DNA of 64,000 bases, from positions 682,001 to 746,000 of the forward strand of contig CAVQCG010000005.1 of NCBI GenBank assembly GCA_963710975.1. The letters are read 5' to 3'. The notes below the pieces were generated by a model. It was not told the DNA's origin and did no database searches. It saw only the letters and a program-made list of their open reading frames with translations. The DNA is from JBBQXH01 sp963710975 (GTDB lineage Bacteria > Actinomycetota > Thermoleophilia > Gaiellales > Gaiellaceae). Positions 1 through 8,497 of this stretch are shown piece by piece (the stretch's first letter is position 1; the number at the start of each line of letters is the position of its first letter). The translations under genes were made by a program, and so were the position numbers.

Positions 1-356
1 CGGCTCAGGGCAACCCGTGGGCGATCGCAGAGATCATGGGCGACGACGACGCGGCGAGCCCGACCCGGGACGAGGTCGCTGCGGAGCTCCTGCTGTTCAT
101 CGAAGAGACCGAACGAGAGCTCGGCGAGAAGCGAGCGAGCGGCTTTCTGAAGAAGTTCTACTCGTGGTACCTGGGGCGTGGACGATTCCCGAAGCCGTTC
201 AAGCAGGAGCTCGTCCAGCTCGACTCGCTCCGCGAGGTCGAGCGACGTCTTCTGGCGGCGGCCCCAGGGGCTCCTCGTATCGTCGACAACCTTCGTGGAG
301 AGCGAAACGACGAGATCCTCCTCGAGCTACCCATCTCCGCCTACGGAGGGGGATAG
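1..356 (+). CDS. dusB: tRNA-dihydrouridine synthase, C-terminal fragment
   Basis: The 5' end lies outside the window; the frame is open from base 3. The first visible residues, AQGNPW, match the conserved segment of Dus enzymes that follows the FMN-binding region (R-A-A/S-Q-G-N-P-W). The remaining ~115 codons form the helical C-terminal tRNA-binding domain, including the typical stretch around FYSWYLGRGRFPKPFK. The family reduces uridines in the tRNA D-loop using NADPH and FMN. The stop TAG at 354-356 is followed directly by the hairpin repeat region, so this is probably the last gene of its unit. The DusB/Dus3 assignment within the Dus family is inferred. Confidence 0.85.
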   Translation, partial: AQGNPWAIAEIMGDDDAASPTRDEVAAELLLFIEETERELGEKRASGFLKKFYSWYLGRGRFPKPFKQELVQLDSLREVERRLLAAAPGAPRIVDNLRGERNDEILLELPISAYGGG

Positions 357-371
357 GCAAGGCTCGCGGAG

Positions 372-554
372 CGAGCCGCGCAGCGGACGCGCCCGAAGGG
401 CGCCAGGACGCGAAAGGCCCATCGCCGCCGCCCAGGCGGCGATACCCGCAAGCCGGCGGAAGCCGAGCCGCGCAGCGGACGCGCCCGAAGGGCGCCAGGA
501 CGCGAAGGCCCATCGCCGCCGCCCAGGCGGCGATACCCGCAAGCCGGCGGAAGC
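372..554. repeat. Two tandem ~92-bp copies of a hairpin-rich intergenic repeat
   Basis: Copy 1 is 372-463 and copy 2 is 464-554; they are nearly identical apart from one extra A in copy 1 (near 414). Each copy contains nested inverted repeats: a gcgccc/gggcgc stem with a GAA loop, and an atcgccgcc/ggcggcgat stem with a 5-nt loop. A related element in the opposite orientation lies at about 44097-44157. There is no coding signature. The repeat fills the gap between dusB and the cyclase fusion gene, and could act as a transcription-end or mRNA-stability element or a REP-like mobile repeat. Confidence 0.85.
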
Positions 555-584
555 CCGCGCGCAAACCACCAAAGAGCCGGCATC

Positions 585-590
585 TACACT
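585..590 (+). promoter_or_regulatory. Leaderless -10 element (TACACT) of the cyclase-SBP gene
   Basis: TACACT ends 7 nt before the ATG at 598, and there is no Shine-Dalgarno sequence. Transcription would begin at or next to the start codon. No convincing -35 is visible. This matches the spacing seen at many other unit-leading genes in the window. Confidence 0.55.
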
Positions 591-597
591 TAGCGCC

Positions 598-3500
598 ATG
601 GCGGTGGTCGCAGGCGAGCGCCGGATCGTCACCGTGCTCTTCGCCGACATCGTTGGCTCCACGGGAATCAGCGAGCGGCTCGGAGCCGAGCGGTTCACCC
701 TGCTCGTCGACGAGGTGATGCACGTCATGAGCGCCGAGGTCGAGAGCTTCGACGGCACCGTCGTCCAGTACGTCGGCGACGAGCTCTACGCGGTCTTCGG
801 CGCTCCCGTGGCACACGAGGACGACTCCGAGCGAGCGGTGCGGGCGGGACTCGCAATCCAGCAAACGCTGGGGCAGTACGCGACCGACGTGAAAGCCGCC
901 TACGGCGTCGATCTCGCTGTCAGGATCGCGATCAACACTGGGCCGGTCGTCATTCGTCCGGAAAGCGACGATCCGTACAATGCGCTCGGCGAAACCGTGA
1001 ACGTCGCCGCCCGCATCCAGAAACTCGTCTCGGGCGGCGAGATCGTGATCGGGCGCGCGACGAAAGCCCAGGTCGAGAGCTGTGTCCTGCTCGAGGACCT
1101 CGGTCTCACGGAGCTCCGCGGAGTCGCCGAACCGGTGCGCCCGTTTCGCGTTCTCGGCCTTCGAGAGGGCGGCACCGGAAGACCGACGACGTCGCTCGTC
1201 GGGCGGGACTTCGAGCTGGCCGTGCTCGACCGCGTCCTCGACGACCTCGTCGACGGACGAGGGAGCATCGTCTCGATCATCGGCGAGCCCGGGATCGGCA
1301 AGTCCCGTCTCATCGCCGAAGTCGCCTCACGGTTCGACGAACACGTTCGATTCATCGAGGGCCGTGCAGTCTCATACGCGCAGAGCTTTCCCTACTACTC
1401 GGTCCGCGACCTCCTCCGGGAGTGGCTCGGCGTCGGCGGAGACACCCCGGAGGCGCGCACGCGACTCGAGCTCAAGGCCGAGCTCGCGCGGCTCTTCGGC
1501 GACGACGCCGATGCGGCGTATCCCTTCCTCGGCAGCCTGCTCGGGCTCAAGCTGGAGCCGGACGCCGGCGAGCGCCTTCGCGAGACCAGCAGAGAGGCAG
1601 TCCAGCGCCAGACGTTCGAGTTCTTCGCCGAGCTCTGCGGCAGGCTCTCGTTGGATCGGCCTCTTTGTCTCGTACTCGACGACCTGCACTGGGCCGATGA
1701 CTCGACGCTCGAGCTGATCGAGGAGCTGTTGCCGTCGACCGAGGAAGCTGCGCTCTGCCTCGTACTGCTCTACCGCAGCGAACGAGACCACGGATCCTGG
1801 CGGCTGGGCGAACGGGCGAGGCAGCGTCATCCGCACCGCTATCGCGAGATCGAGCTGCGGCCGCTACCCGATGATGCCAGCCGTGCGCTGGCCTCGATCG
1901 TTGCCGGCGCAGAGCTCCCCGAGTCGGTCTCCGAGGTGCTTGCAGTTCGGGCAGGAGGAAATCCGTTCTTCCTCGAAGAAGCGCTCCTGGATCTCCTCGA
2001 GCGGGGCGCACTGCAACGGGAGAACGGCAAGCTCGTCCTCGCCGTGGACTTCGACAAGCTGGCCGTACCGACGATCGTCCAGGCAGCGCTCCAAGCGCGC
2101 CTCGACCGCCTCGATCCCGCGACCCGCGAGGTGCTGAGCTACGCGGCCGTCATCGGGCGCTCGTTTGGCCTCCCGCTGCTCGAGCAAATCGTCCCGCGAG
2201 AGCAGGCGATCCCCGCGCTCTCCGAACTCCAGCGGCTCGACCTCGTCATCGAAGAGCGCCGCCGCCCGGCACCCGAGTATCGGTTTCGCCACGGGCTGGT
2301 CCAGGAGGTGGCGTACGGGACGCTCCTGAACGGCAAGCGGAGGAAGATGCACCGTGCCGTCGGCGAGGCGATTGAGCAGGACTCGCGCGACGCGCCCGAG
2401 CGTGCCTACAGCGTGCTGGCCCGCCATTTCAGCGAGGCCGACGAACCCGAGAAGGCGGCCGACTACCTACTCATGGCCGGCGACGCGGCACGGGCTCTGC
2501 ACGCCGACCAGGTCGCGCTCGGACACTACAGCCGCGCCCGGGTCTTCCTAGCCCGCATCGGCGACGACCGCCGGACGAGAGAAACGCTCTTCAAGATGGC
2601 GCTCGCCTACCATCTCGCGTTCGACTTCGAGCGGGCCGAGGAGGTGCTCGACGAGGCCTTCTGCTGCCGGGTCGAGGAGGAGCCACATCTGGTTCCGACC
2701 GAGCGCCTCGAGACATCCTTCCACCGACCGTCCACGCTTTCGCCCGGTCACGTGTACTCGACCGACGAGATGCAGATCGCCGAGCACCTCTTCCGCGGCC
2801 TGCTGACGGTCGACGAGGAGATGAACGTGCTCCCCGATTTGGCCGACAACTATCGGGTGTCCGCGGACGGACGAACCTACCTGTTCCGGCTTGGCGAGGG
2901 ACTCCGCTGGAGCGACGGAGTCCCGTTGACCGCCGACGACTTCGTCTACGCACTCAGACGTATCCGCGAGGATGGCCTGAAGATGGCCGCGATGATCGCC
3001 GATGTCGAGTCCGCGGAAGCGCTCGACGATCGGACGCTCGAGATCCGGTTGCTCGAGCCGCGAAGCTACTTCCCGTACGTCCTCGCCTCGGCCTGGGCGT
3101 TCCCTTGGCCGAGACACCATTGCGAAGCGCTCGGCGACGCCTGGCACCACCCGGCAAACCTCGTCGGGAACGGGCCCTTCGTCCTCAAGGAGCATACGGA
3201 CGAGGGCCTCGTGCTCGTCTCGAATCCTCTTTGGACCGGACCGCGGGGCAACGTGCGCGAGGTGGCCGTCAAGTTTCGCGTGATGGGCCCGGCAACCCTC
3301 GACGAGTGGCGGGACGGCCGGTACGACATCCTCCAAGCCTACGACCGGAGCATGGTCGACGCACCGGACACGCGCGCCGAGGTCGTGTCGCAGCTCTCGG
3401 TGCACTACGCGGCGTTCCGCGCCGACCGGCAGCCATTCTCGAGCCAGCTCGTGCGCAAGGCCTTCGCACACGCGATCGACCGAAGCCGGCTCGCCGGCAT

Positions 3501-4146
3501 GTTCGGCGATCTCGCGCTTCTGGCCGTACGAGGAGGAGCGATCCCGCCTGCGATGCCGGGGCACTCGCATCGTGTTGGACCGGAGTACGACCCCGAGCTC
3601 GCGGCCCGGCTCCTGGCCGAGGCCGGGTATCCCGAAGGGAAGGGGCTCCCCGTACTCGGACTCGCCGCGCCGAAGTGGATCGCCGGCGCGCAGGAGCTGA
3701 TCTCGCAATGGGAGGCGATCGGCGCCCGCATCGAGTTGACACGCTTGCCTGTTCCGCTCGACTTCGATTCGCTCGGCGAACACGACATCCTGATCAGCGC
3801 ATGGGGCGCTGACTACCCCGATCCCGACGGCTTCTTCCGTGGCTTCGTCACCAGCGGTCCCTGGCCGGTCTACATGGACGACGAGATCGACGAACTGCTC
3901 GAGCGGGCGCGGTCGCTGCACAACCAGGCCGAGCGCATGCGTCTCTACCACGAGATCGATCGGCTCTGGGTCCACGAGCACGCGGCCGTCCTACCACTCA
4001 TGTATCCGCGAATGATGCTGCTCAGCCGGCCATGGGTCGCTGGGTATCCCGCGAACCCGCTGCACAAGGCCCGCTTCGACCAGGTCGTGATCACACGAGG
4101 TTCAGCGGTTCCGCTCCCAGATCAGGCGGAGGCCTTCGAGCGTTAG
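598..4146 (+). CDS. Class III nucleotidyl cyclase - AAA/STAND ATPase - OppA-like peptide-binding fusion protein
   Basis: A 1182-residue protein in three parts. Residues ~8-170 are a class III cyclase domain with metal-binding Asp17 (FADIVGST) and Asp61 (YVGDE), and transition-state Asn135 and Arg139 (TVNVAAR). The usual adenine-selecting Lys and Asp positions read Gln57 and Glu132, so cAMP as product is not assured. Residues ~195-460 are an AAA/STAND ATPase with Walker A GEPGIGKS (~229) and Walker B LCLVLDDLHWAD (~357). A helical linker follows. From ~700 to the end is a full-length SBP_bac_5 (OppA/DppA-like) domain. There is no signal peptide, lipobox or TM segment, so the binding domain should be cytosolic, as in SgrR-type regulators. 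The frame is open far upstream through the repeats, but the cyclase homology begins at ATG 598. The 3' end overlaps convergent coaX by 45 nt. Confidence 0.85.
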   Translation: MAVVAGERRIVTVLFADIVGSTGISERLGAERFTLLVDEVMHVMSAEVESFDGTVVQYVGDELYAVFGAPVAHEDDSERAVRAGLAIQQTLGQYATDVKAAYGVDLAVRIAINTGPVVIRPESDDPYNALGETVNVAARIQKLVSGGEIVIGRATKAQVESCVLLEDLGLTELRGVAEPVRPFRVLGLREGGTGRPTTSLVGRDFELAVLDRVLDDLVDGRGSIVSIIGEPGIGKSRLIAEVASRFDEHVRFIEGRAVSYAQSFPYYSVRDLLREWLGVGGDTPEARTRLELKAELARLFGDDADAAYPFLGSLLGLKLEPDAGERLRETSREAVQRQTFEFFAELCGRLSLDRPLCLVLDDLHWADDSTLELIEELLPSTEEAALCLVLLYRSERDHGSWRLGERARQRHPHRYREIELRPLPDDASRALASIVAGAELPESVSEVLAVRAGGNPFFLEEALLDLLERGALQRENGKLVLAVDFDKLAVPTIVQAALQARLDRLDPATREVLSYAAVIGRSFGLPLLEQIVPREQAIPALSELQRLDLVIEERRRPAPEYRFRHGLVQEVAYGTLLNGKRRKMHRAVGEAIEQDSRDAPERAYSVLARHFSEADEPEKAADYLLMAGDAARALHADQVALGHYSRARVFLARIGDDRRTRETLFKMALAYHLAFDFERAEEVLDEAFCCRVEEEPHLVPTERLETSFHRPSTLSPGHVYSTDEMQIAEHLFRGLLTVDEEMNVLPDLADNYRVSADGRTYLFRLGEGLRWSDGVPLTADDFVYALRRIREDGLKMAAMIADVESAEALDDRTLEIRLLEPRSYFPYVLASAWAFPWPRHHCEALGDAWHHPANLVGNGPFVLKEHTDEGLVLVSNPLWTGPRGNVREVAVKFRVMGPATLDEWRDGRYDILQAYDRSMVDAPDTRAEVVSQLSVHYAAFRADRQPFSSQLVRKAFAHAIDRSRLAGMFGDLALLAVRGGAIPPAMPGHSHRVGPEYDPELAARLLAEAGYPEGKGLPVLGLAAPKWIAGAQELISQWEAIGARIELTRLPVPLDFDSLGEHDILISAWGADYPDPDGFFRGFVTSGPWPVYMDDEIDELLERARSLHNQAERMRLYHEIDRLWVHEHAAVLPLMYPRMMLLSRPWVAGYPANPLHKARFDQVVITRGSAVPLPDQAEAFER

Positions 4147-4866
4147 ATCAGGATCCACGCGCTCGATGGTCTCTGCGTGCGGTGCGATGAGCGAGGCCAG
4201 CCCGCCGGTTGCCACCACCCGAGCCTCGGCGCCGAGCTCTCCGCGCATGCGCGACACGATCCCGTCGACCTGACCCGCGAATCCGTAGACGAGACCTGAC
4301 TGCAGGCATGCGACCGTCGTCTTCCCGATCACCGAGATCGGCTCGACGAAATCGACTTTGACGAGGCGCGCGGCGCGCGAGAAGAGTGCGTCCATCGAGA
4401 TCTCGATACCGGGCGCGAGCACTCCGCCGACGTACTCTCCTGCCGCGGAAACCGCATCGAAGTTCGTCGACGTGCCGAAGTCGACGACGACCACGGGGGC
4501 CCCGTACCGCTCCCGGGCGGCGACAGCGTTCACGATCCGGTCAGGCCCGATCTCCCGCGGATCGTCGTAGAGGATGGGAAGACCCGTCTTCGTGCCCGGC
4601 CCAACGACGAGGAGCGACGCCTGGAGGTATCGCTCCGCGAACCCTTCGTACTCCCGGATGAGTGGCGGGACGGTTGACGAGAGACAGACACCGTCGATCG
4701 AACCGAAATCGAGCTCGCGCAACTCGAGAAGTCGGTCGGCCAACGCGCCGATCTCGTCGCTCGTCCGCTCGGCCTCGGTGGCAACACGCCAGTGATGCAC
4801 CAGGCGCTCGCCGGAGTAGATCCCGAGGACTGTCTGCGTATTGCCGACGTCGACCGCGAGCAGCAT
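4102..4866 (-). CDS. coaX: Type III pantothenate kinase
   Basis: 254 residues, the normal length for CoaX. It phosphorylates pantothenate, the first step of coenzyme A synthesis. Visible signatures are the N-terminal phosphate-binding DVGNT motif (Asp6), GPDRIVNA in the middle and VDFGTSTNFD, the hallmark of the ASKHA-fold type III enzymes that need a monovalent cation and resist CoA feedback. ATG 4866 was chosen because the family begins MLLAVDVGNT; it lies 13 nt after the DUF2469 stop, so the two are co-transcribed. The last 45 nt overlap the convergent cyclase fusion gene. Confidence 0.95.
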   Translation of the reverse strand: MLLAVDVGNTQTVLGIYSGERLVHHWRVATEAERTSDEIGALADRLLELRELDFGSIDGVCLSSTVPPLIREYEGFAERYLQASLLVVGPGTKTGLPILYDDPREIGPDRIVNAVAARERYGAPVVVVDFGTSTNFDAVSAAGEYVGGVLAPGIEISMDALFSRAARLVKVDFVEPISVIGKTTVACLQSGLVYGFAGQVDGIVSRMRGELGAEARVVATGGLASLIAPHAETIERVDPDLTLEGLRLIWERNR

Positions 4867-4879
4867 GCGTCGAGTGAAG

Positions 4880-5251
4880 CTATTCGTCGTCGCCGCTGAG
4901 CGGCTCGCCAAGCTTCTCGGCCAGCGCCTCGGGCGTCAGGCCGGGCATCTCGCCCTCGCCACGAAGCTCCTCGATCGTGACGTCACTCGACGTGTAGACC
5001 TCGGCGCGGGGGATCATCCTCGTTGGCCGGTTCTTGTCCCAGACCCAGACGTCTTCCATCGTCAGGTGGAAGAACGGGTAGCTCGCCTGCGGCAGCACCT
5101 TGAGGTCGAGCTTGTTGCAGAGGTAGGTCGAATCCTGCGTCACGACGCAGTACCGAAAGAGGCCGAAGACAGCCGTGTACTCCTTCTTCAGACGAAGCTC
5201 GAGCTCGGCCTCGTACTCGTCGAGCTCGTCGAGATTCGACATGCCGCTCAT
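4880..5251 (-). CDS. DUF2469 family protein
   Basis: 123 residues. The sequence matches the actinobacterial DUF2469 family: an acidic N-terminus with EAELELRLKKEY, a central V(T)MEDVWVWDKNRP-like block, and a TSSDVTIEEL segment near the end. Its function is unknown; homologues are small cytosolic proteins without TM segments. ATG 5251 overlaps the folK stop (ATGA), so it is translationally coupled to folK; coaX follows 13 nt later. An alternative start is Met4 (5242). Confidence 0.8.
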   Translation of the reverse strand: MSGMSNLDELDEYEAELELRLKKEYTAVFGLFRYCVVTQDSTYLCNKLDLKVLPQASYPFFHLTMEDVWVWDKNRPTRMIPRAEVYTSSDVTIEELRGEGEMPGLTPEALAEKLGEPLSGDDE

Positions 5252-5703
5252 TGTAGCCTTGTCAGGGCATCGCTCAGAAGCCGCCCATCCGGCAGCGTCA
5301 GATCGGGGTCGAGCTCGACGAGTGGCTCGAGCGCGAAGCGGCGCTCGGTGAGTCGTGGGTGCGGAACGGTGAGGCCAGGGATGTCGATCGTTTCAGCGCC
5401 GTACAGGAGCAGATCGAGATCGATCGTCCTCGGCCCGAAGCGCTGCCCTCCCCGTACACGACCGAGCGCCTGCTCGATCCCGAGAAGCCGTTGGAGAAGA
5501 GCCTCGGGCGCGAGCTCCGTCTCCAGTGCACAGGCGCCGTTCAGGAACGGCGGCTGGTCGAGAAACCCGACCGGATCCGTCTCGCGGAAGGAGGAAACGG
5601 CCCGCACCTCGACCTCGGGCTCGGCCCCGATCAGTTCGACGGCACGTCGCAACAGCGCCTCTCGATCGCCGAGATTGGAACCGAGACCGACGTAGGCAAG
5701 CAT
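5248..5703 (-). CDS. folK: 6-hydroxymethyl-7,8-dihydropterin pyrophosphokinase (HPPK)
   Basis: 151 residues, typical for HPPK. The enzyme transfers pyrophosphate from ATP to hydroxymethyl-dihydropterin in folate synthesis. The N-terminal GLGSNLGDRE motif and the Mg-binding signature RFGPRTIDLDLLLYG (around residues 90-105) are intact, as is the HPRLTERRF block that closes the active site. It has its own -10 (TAAGCT) 7 nt before the ATG, so it does not depend on the folP/folB transcript. A broken protease gene on the opposite strand separates it from folB. Confidence 0.96.
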   Translation of the reverse strand: MLAYVGLGSNLGDREALLRRAVELIGAEPEVEVRAVSSFRETDPVGFLDQPPFLNGACALETELAPEALLQRLLGIEQALGRVRGGQRFGPRTIDLDLLLYGAETIDIPGLTVPHPRLTERRFALEPLVELDPDLTLPDGRLLSDALTRLQ

Positions 5704-5710
5704 CCGGCTC

Positions 5711-5716
5711 AGCTTA
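5711..5716 (-). promoter_or_regulatory. Leaderless -10 (TAAGCT) of folK
   Basis: Read on the minus strand, TAAGCT lies 7 nt before the folK ATG at 5703, with no SD. The overlapping plus-strand bases TTAAAT (5714-5719) could serve the divergent protease pseudogene, so this may be another shared divergent promoter. Confidence 0.5.
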
Positions 5717-5730
5717 AATGGGGGGTCGCA

Positions 5731-7274
5731 ATGATCCGCCGACTTCCCCTCGCCGTTCTCGTCACGGTCGTCGCGCTCTCTGCAGCGAGCGTCGCCGCTG
5801 CCTCATCGACACCGAGCTCGGTGCTCGTGGCCGTCGACCCGGGCATTGCGGCCGAACGGCTGATCGCCGGTCAGGGTGGCCGCCTCGTGTCGAAGGCTCT
5901 GGGCATCTGGAAGGTCGGTCGCAAGGCAGCGTCCCGCGTACTGCCCGAGCTCTCGGAGCAGGGATTCCTTCGTTACTCGGAGCCGAACTTCGTCCGAGCG
6001 CCCGCGGCACTCGAGACCGTGGATCCGCTGGCGGCGGATGCCTGGCAGCTCGCTCGTGTGGGGGCCGACCGGGCCCAGTCACCCGGTCCGGGCGTCCCGA
6101 TGACGATCATCGACGGAGGCATCGTGCTCAGCTACCCGGAGCTCGCCGGCCGGCCGAACGTGGTCTCCCTGAACGCGCAGCCGACGGCCGCGACGAAGGT
6201 GACCGAGCACGGCACGGAGATAGCGGCGATTGCAGGCGCGCCGATGAACGGCGTTGGCACAGTCGGTATCTACCCCGAGCTCACGCTGGCGAGCTACACG
6301 CTCGCCGGGTTCGACGACGCCTCCATCATCGCGGCACATCGACGCTGTCACCGCAAGAGGCCCGAGCGTCGTGAACCTGTCTCTCGGCGGGCCCGGCTTC
6401 TCGCAGTCGCTCTACGAGTCGATCCTGCGAGCGGTGAACGCCGGATCGATCGTCGTGGCCTCAGCCGGGAACTCGACGACAGGGCAGGCTCCTGCCTACT
6501 ATCCGGCGAATTTCCCACACGTCTTCACGGTTGGCTCGACAGCCAGGAACGACAGCCATCGTCCTTCTCGATTCGCGCCAAGACCGTCGATCTGGCTGCT
6601 CCAGGCGAGGAACTCAGCGTGCTCGACCCGCCGAACCCGAGCCAACGATCCACATCCGGGGCACGAGCTTCTCGACGCCGATTGTCTCGGCGGCGGCGGC
6701 ATGGCTCTGGACAGCTCGACCTGCCTCGACGAAACCCAAGTGACCGAATTCTTCGACGGACCGCGCAGGACGTTGGGGTCGAAGGGGTTCGACGTCGCCA
6801 CGGGCTTCGGGATTCCGCTCCATCCCCGTCAGCTCTCGCGGCAAGCGCACCCGGGCCGATCCACAGGAACCGAATGACGACATTGCCATCGTGGTTGCCG
6901 GCGGGCTGTTCGATGAGGCAAAGCCGGCGCTGTTCGGCGCTGTCGCGGCGCGCGTGGACGAGTCCGAGGATCCGCGGGACGTCTACCGACTCGTCGTTCC
7001 CGCCGGGAGCACGGCCAGCATCTCACTCCGACCGCTCGCGAACCTCGGTCTCAACCTTTGGAGCTCCCGAGACGACGAGTGTGGCCGTGAACGGCGCCAA
7101 GAGCCGCCGGTACCGTCTTGGCAGTCCGACAGGAAAGGCAAGGCTGTCGAAAGCGCATCACCTGGAAGAACCGGTCCGGCTCGGCCAGGGTCGTCGTTCG
7201 TCGAAAGTCTGGATTCCAGCGCGAAGAAGGGAGTCCAGCGACCGGGCTACAGCCTCGCGGCGTCAGCCGACTAA
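5731..7274 (+). pseudogene. Subtilisin-like (S8) secreted serine protease, multiply frameshifted
   Basis: ATG 5731 begins a clean signal peptide (MIRRLPLAVLVTVVALSAAS...) after a G-rich SD-like tract. The subtilase landmarks are present in order but scattered over all three frames. Asp (MTIIDGG, ~6105) and His (TEHGTEIAA, ~6205) are in the first frame. NLSLGGPG and SAGNS (~6370-6480) are in the second. AAPGEELSV (~6595) is back in the first. The Ser box GTSFSTPIVSAAA (~6660) is in the third. FDVATGFGI (~6790) is in the second. A C-terminal beta-rich domain ending RPGYSLAASAD is in the third. At least six frame changes are needed, so no functional enzyme can be made. It lies antisense between folK and folB, and its stop region overlaps the folB 3' end by 4 nt. 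Confidence 0.85.
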
Positions 7275-7630
7275 CGCCGCGAGCGTTCGACCGTCGCCGC
7301 GGTGAATTCGACCGGTGCGTCGAGCTGTACCGCGGGCTTCCGAACGCGCACCCTGACCCTCGATACGTCGAAGCGCGAAAGAAGCGCATCAGCGATCGCG
7401 GCGGCGAGCGCCTCGAGCAGGTTGAACCGCGACGTCGTGGTTACCTCCTGGACGCACGCGACGACCTCGGTGTAGTCGACGGTATCGCTCAGCTTGTCGG
7501 ATCGCACTCCGGCGTCGTGGGCCACGAGCGTCAGATCGAAGAGGAACGGCTGCCCGTTTTCGCGCTCCTCCGGAAGCACGCCATGGTAGGCGAAGACCTC
7601 GAGCCCGTAGACATCGATCACGACCTCCAT
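7271..7630 (-). CDS. folB: Dihydroneopterin aldolase
   Basis: 119 residues, the usual length. FolB cleaves dihydroneopterin to hydroxymethyl-dihydropterin and glycolaldehyde, supplying FolK. Recognisable blocks are the N-terminal YGLEVFAYHGVLPEER (with the catalytic-loop Tyr/His-Gly), FDLTL, and the DTVDYTEV segment that contacts the pterin. ATG 7630 overlaps the folP stop by one base (TGATG), so it is coupled to folP. Its 3' end touches the convergent protease remnant. Confidence 0.94.
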   Translation of the reverse strand: MEVVIDVYGLEVFAYHGVLPEERENGQPFLFDLTLVAHDAGVRSDKLSDTVDYTEVVACVQEVTTTSRFNLLEALAAAIADALLSRFDVSRVRVRVRKPAVQLDAPVEFTAATVERSRR

Positions 7631-8451
7631 CAGGCGGCCTGCTCGAGCGCGTGAGCAGCTGCGAGAGCCTGCACGTGCTCGCGCACGTCGTGGACCCGAA
7701 AGACCGACGCTCCGCGCTCGAACGCCATCACGGCCATGGACACCGACGCGGCCAGCGGGCTGGTCGTCGAGTCGGTGTCGCCCAGGATCCGCGCGAGAAA
7801 GCGCTTCCGTGAGAGACCCACGACCACCGGACGCCCGATCGCGACGATCGTTGCGAGGCCGGCGACGAGCGCGAGGTTGTGATTCACGGTCTTGCCGAAG
7901 CCGAAACCGGGGTCGAGGCAGATCCGGTCTTCGGGGATGCCCTCGCCGATCGCGAACGCGAGTCGGCGCTCGAGGAAGGACGTGACGTCGGACACGACGT
8001 CGTCGTAGTGCGGGGCGTCCTGCATCGTGCGAGGCTCGCCGAGCATGTGCATGAGGCACAGGGTCGCCCGGCTGTCGGCGACCACTCCGGCGAGCTCCGG
8101 ATCAGCGCGAAGCGCCGTCACGTCGTTGACCATGACCGCACCGCGCTCGAGCGCAGCGAGAGCGACATCCGCCTTTGACGTGTCGATCGAGACGCGCGCG
8201 CCCTGAAGCCCTTCGAGCACGGGAGCGACCCGGCGAAGCTCCTCCTCGACCGCGACCCCGGTCGAGCCAGGTCGGGTCGATTCGCCCCCGATGTCGATAA
8301 TCGCTGCGCCCTCGTCGAGGAGACGTCGAGCACGAGCGATCGCTCTGGCGGGGTCAGCGTGGCGCCCACCGTCCGAGAACGAGTCCGGTGTCACGTTCAC
8401 GACACCCATCACGCTGGGTCGTGGCAGAAGCTCGTCGGTCGGTGGCGCCAC
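7630..8451 (-). CDS. folP: Dihydropteroate synthase
   Basis: 273 residues. DHPS condenses hydroxymethyl-dihydropterin pyrophosphate with p-aminobenzoate and is the sulfonamide target. Signature motifs are MGVVNVTPDSFSDGG near residue 15, GGESTRPGS (~55), DPGFGFGK (~185) and GLSRKRF (~215), all intact. GTG 8451 is chosen because TACGAT (8463 to 8458) sits exactly 6 nt upstream, the same leaderless spacing as at other genes, and because it adds the usual short N-terminus before the first beta strand; ATG 8409 is the alternative. It follows ftsH by 46 nt. No folE gene is present where actinobacteria usually carry it. Confidence 0.93.
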   Translation of the reverse strand: MAPPTDELLPRPSVMGVVNVTPDSFSDGGRHADPARAIARARRLLDEGAAIIDIGGESTRPGSTGVAVEEELRRVAPVLEGLQGARVSIDTSKADVALAALERGAVMVNDVTALRADPELAGVVADSRATLCLMHMLGEPRTMQDAPHYDDVVSDVTSFLERRLAFAIGEGIPEDRICLDPGFGFGKTVNHNLALVAGLATIVAIGRPVVVGLSRKRFLARILGDTDSTTSPLAASVSMAVMAFERGASVFRVHDVREHVQALAAAHALEQAA

Positions 8452-8457
8452 GCCCGC

Positions 8458-8463
8458 ATCGTA
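8458..8463 (-). promoter_or_regulatory. Leaderless -10 (TACGAT) of folP
   Basis: TACGAT on the minus strand lies 6 nt before GTG 8451 in the short ftsH-folP gap. It suggests that folP-folB can be transcribed independently of ftsH. Confidence 0.5.
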
Positions 8464-8497
8464 GGCGGGAACGGCCGGGCGCGGGGACAGCGCCTCG

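Noticed and set aside
372..554. CRISPR-like direct repeats
   Set aside because: Only two copies, directly abutting with no spacers, unit length 92 bp and internally palindromic; no cas genes nearby.
178..597. Upstream in-frame extension of the cyclase fusion gene
   Set aside because: It runs through dusB and the hairpin repeats, is low-complexity, and homology begins at ATG 598, which also has a leaderless -10.
2548..3981. 477-codon minus-strand frame antisense to the SBP part of the cyclase fusion
   Set aside because: Antisense shadow; composition typical of reverse-complement codons, no motif, no promoter.
5731..7274. Programmed frameshifting to rescue the subtilase
   Set aside because: At least six shifts in both directions and no consistent slippery sites; decay is simpler.
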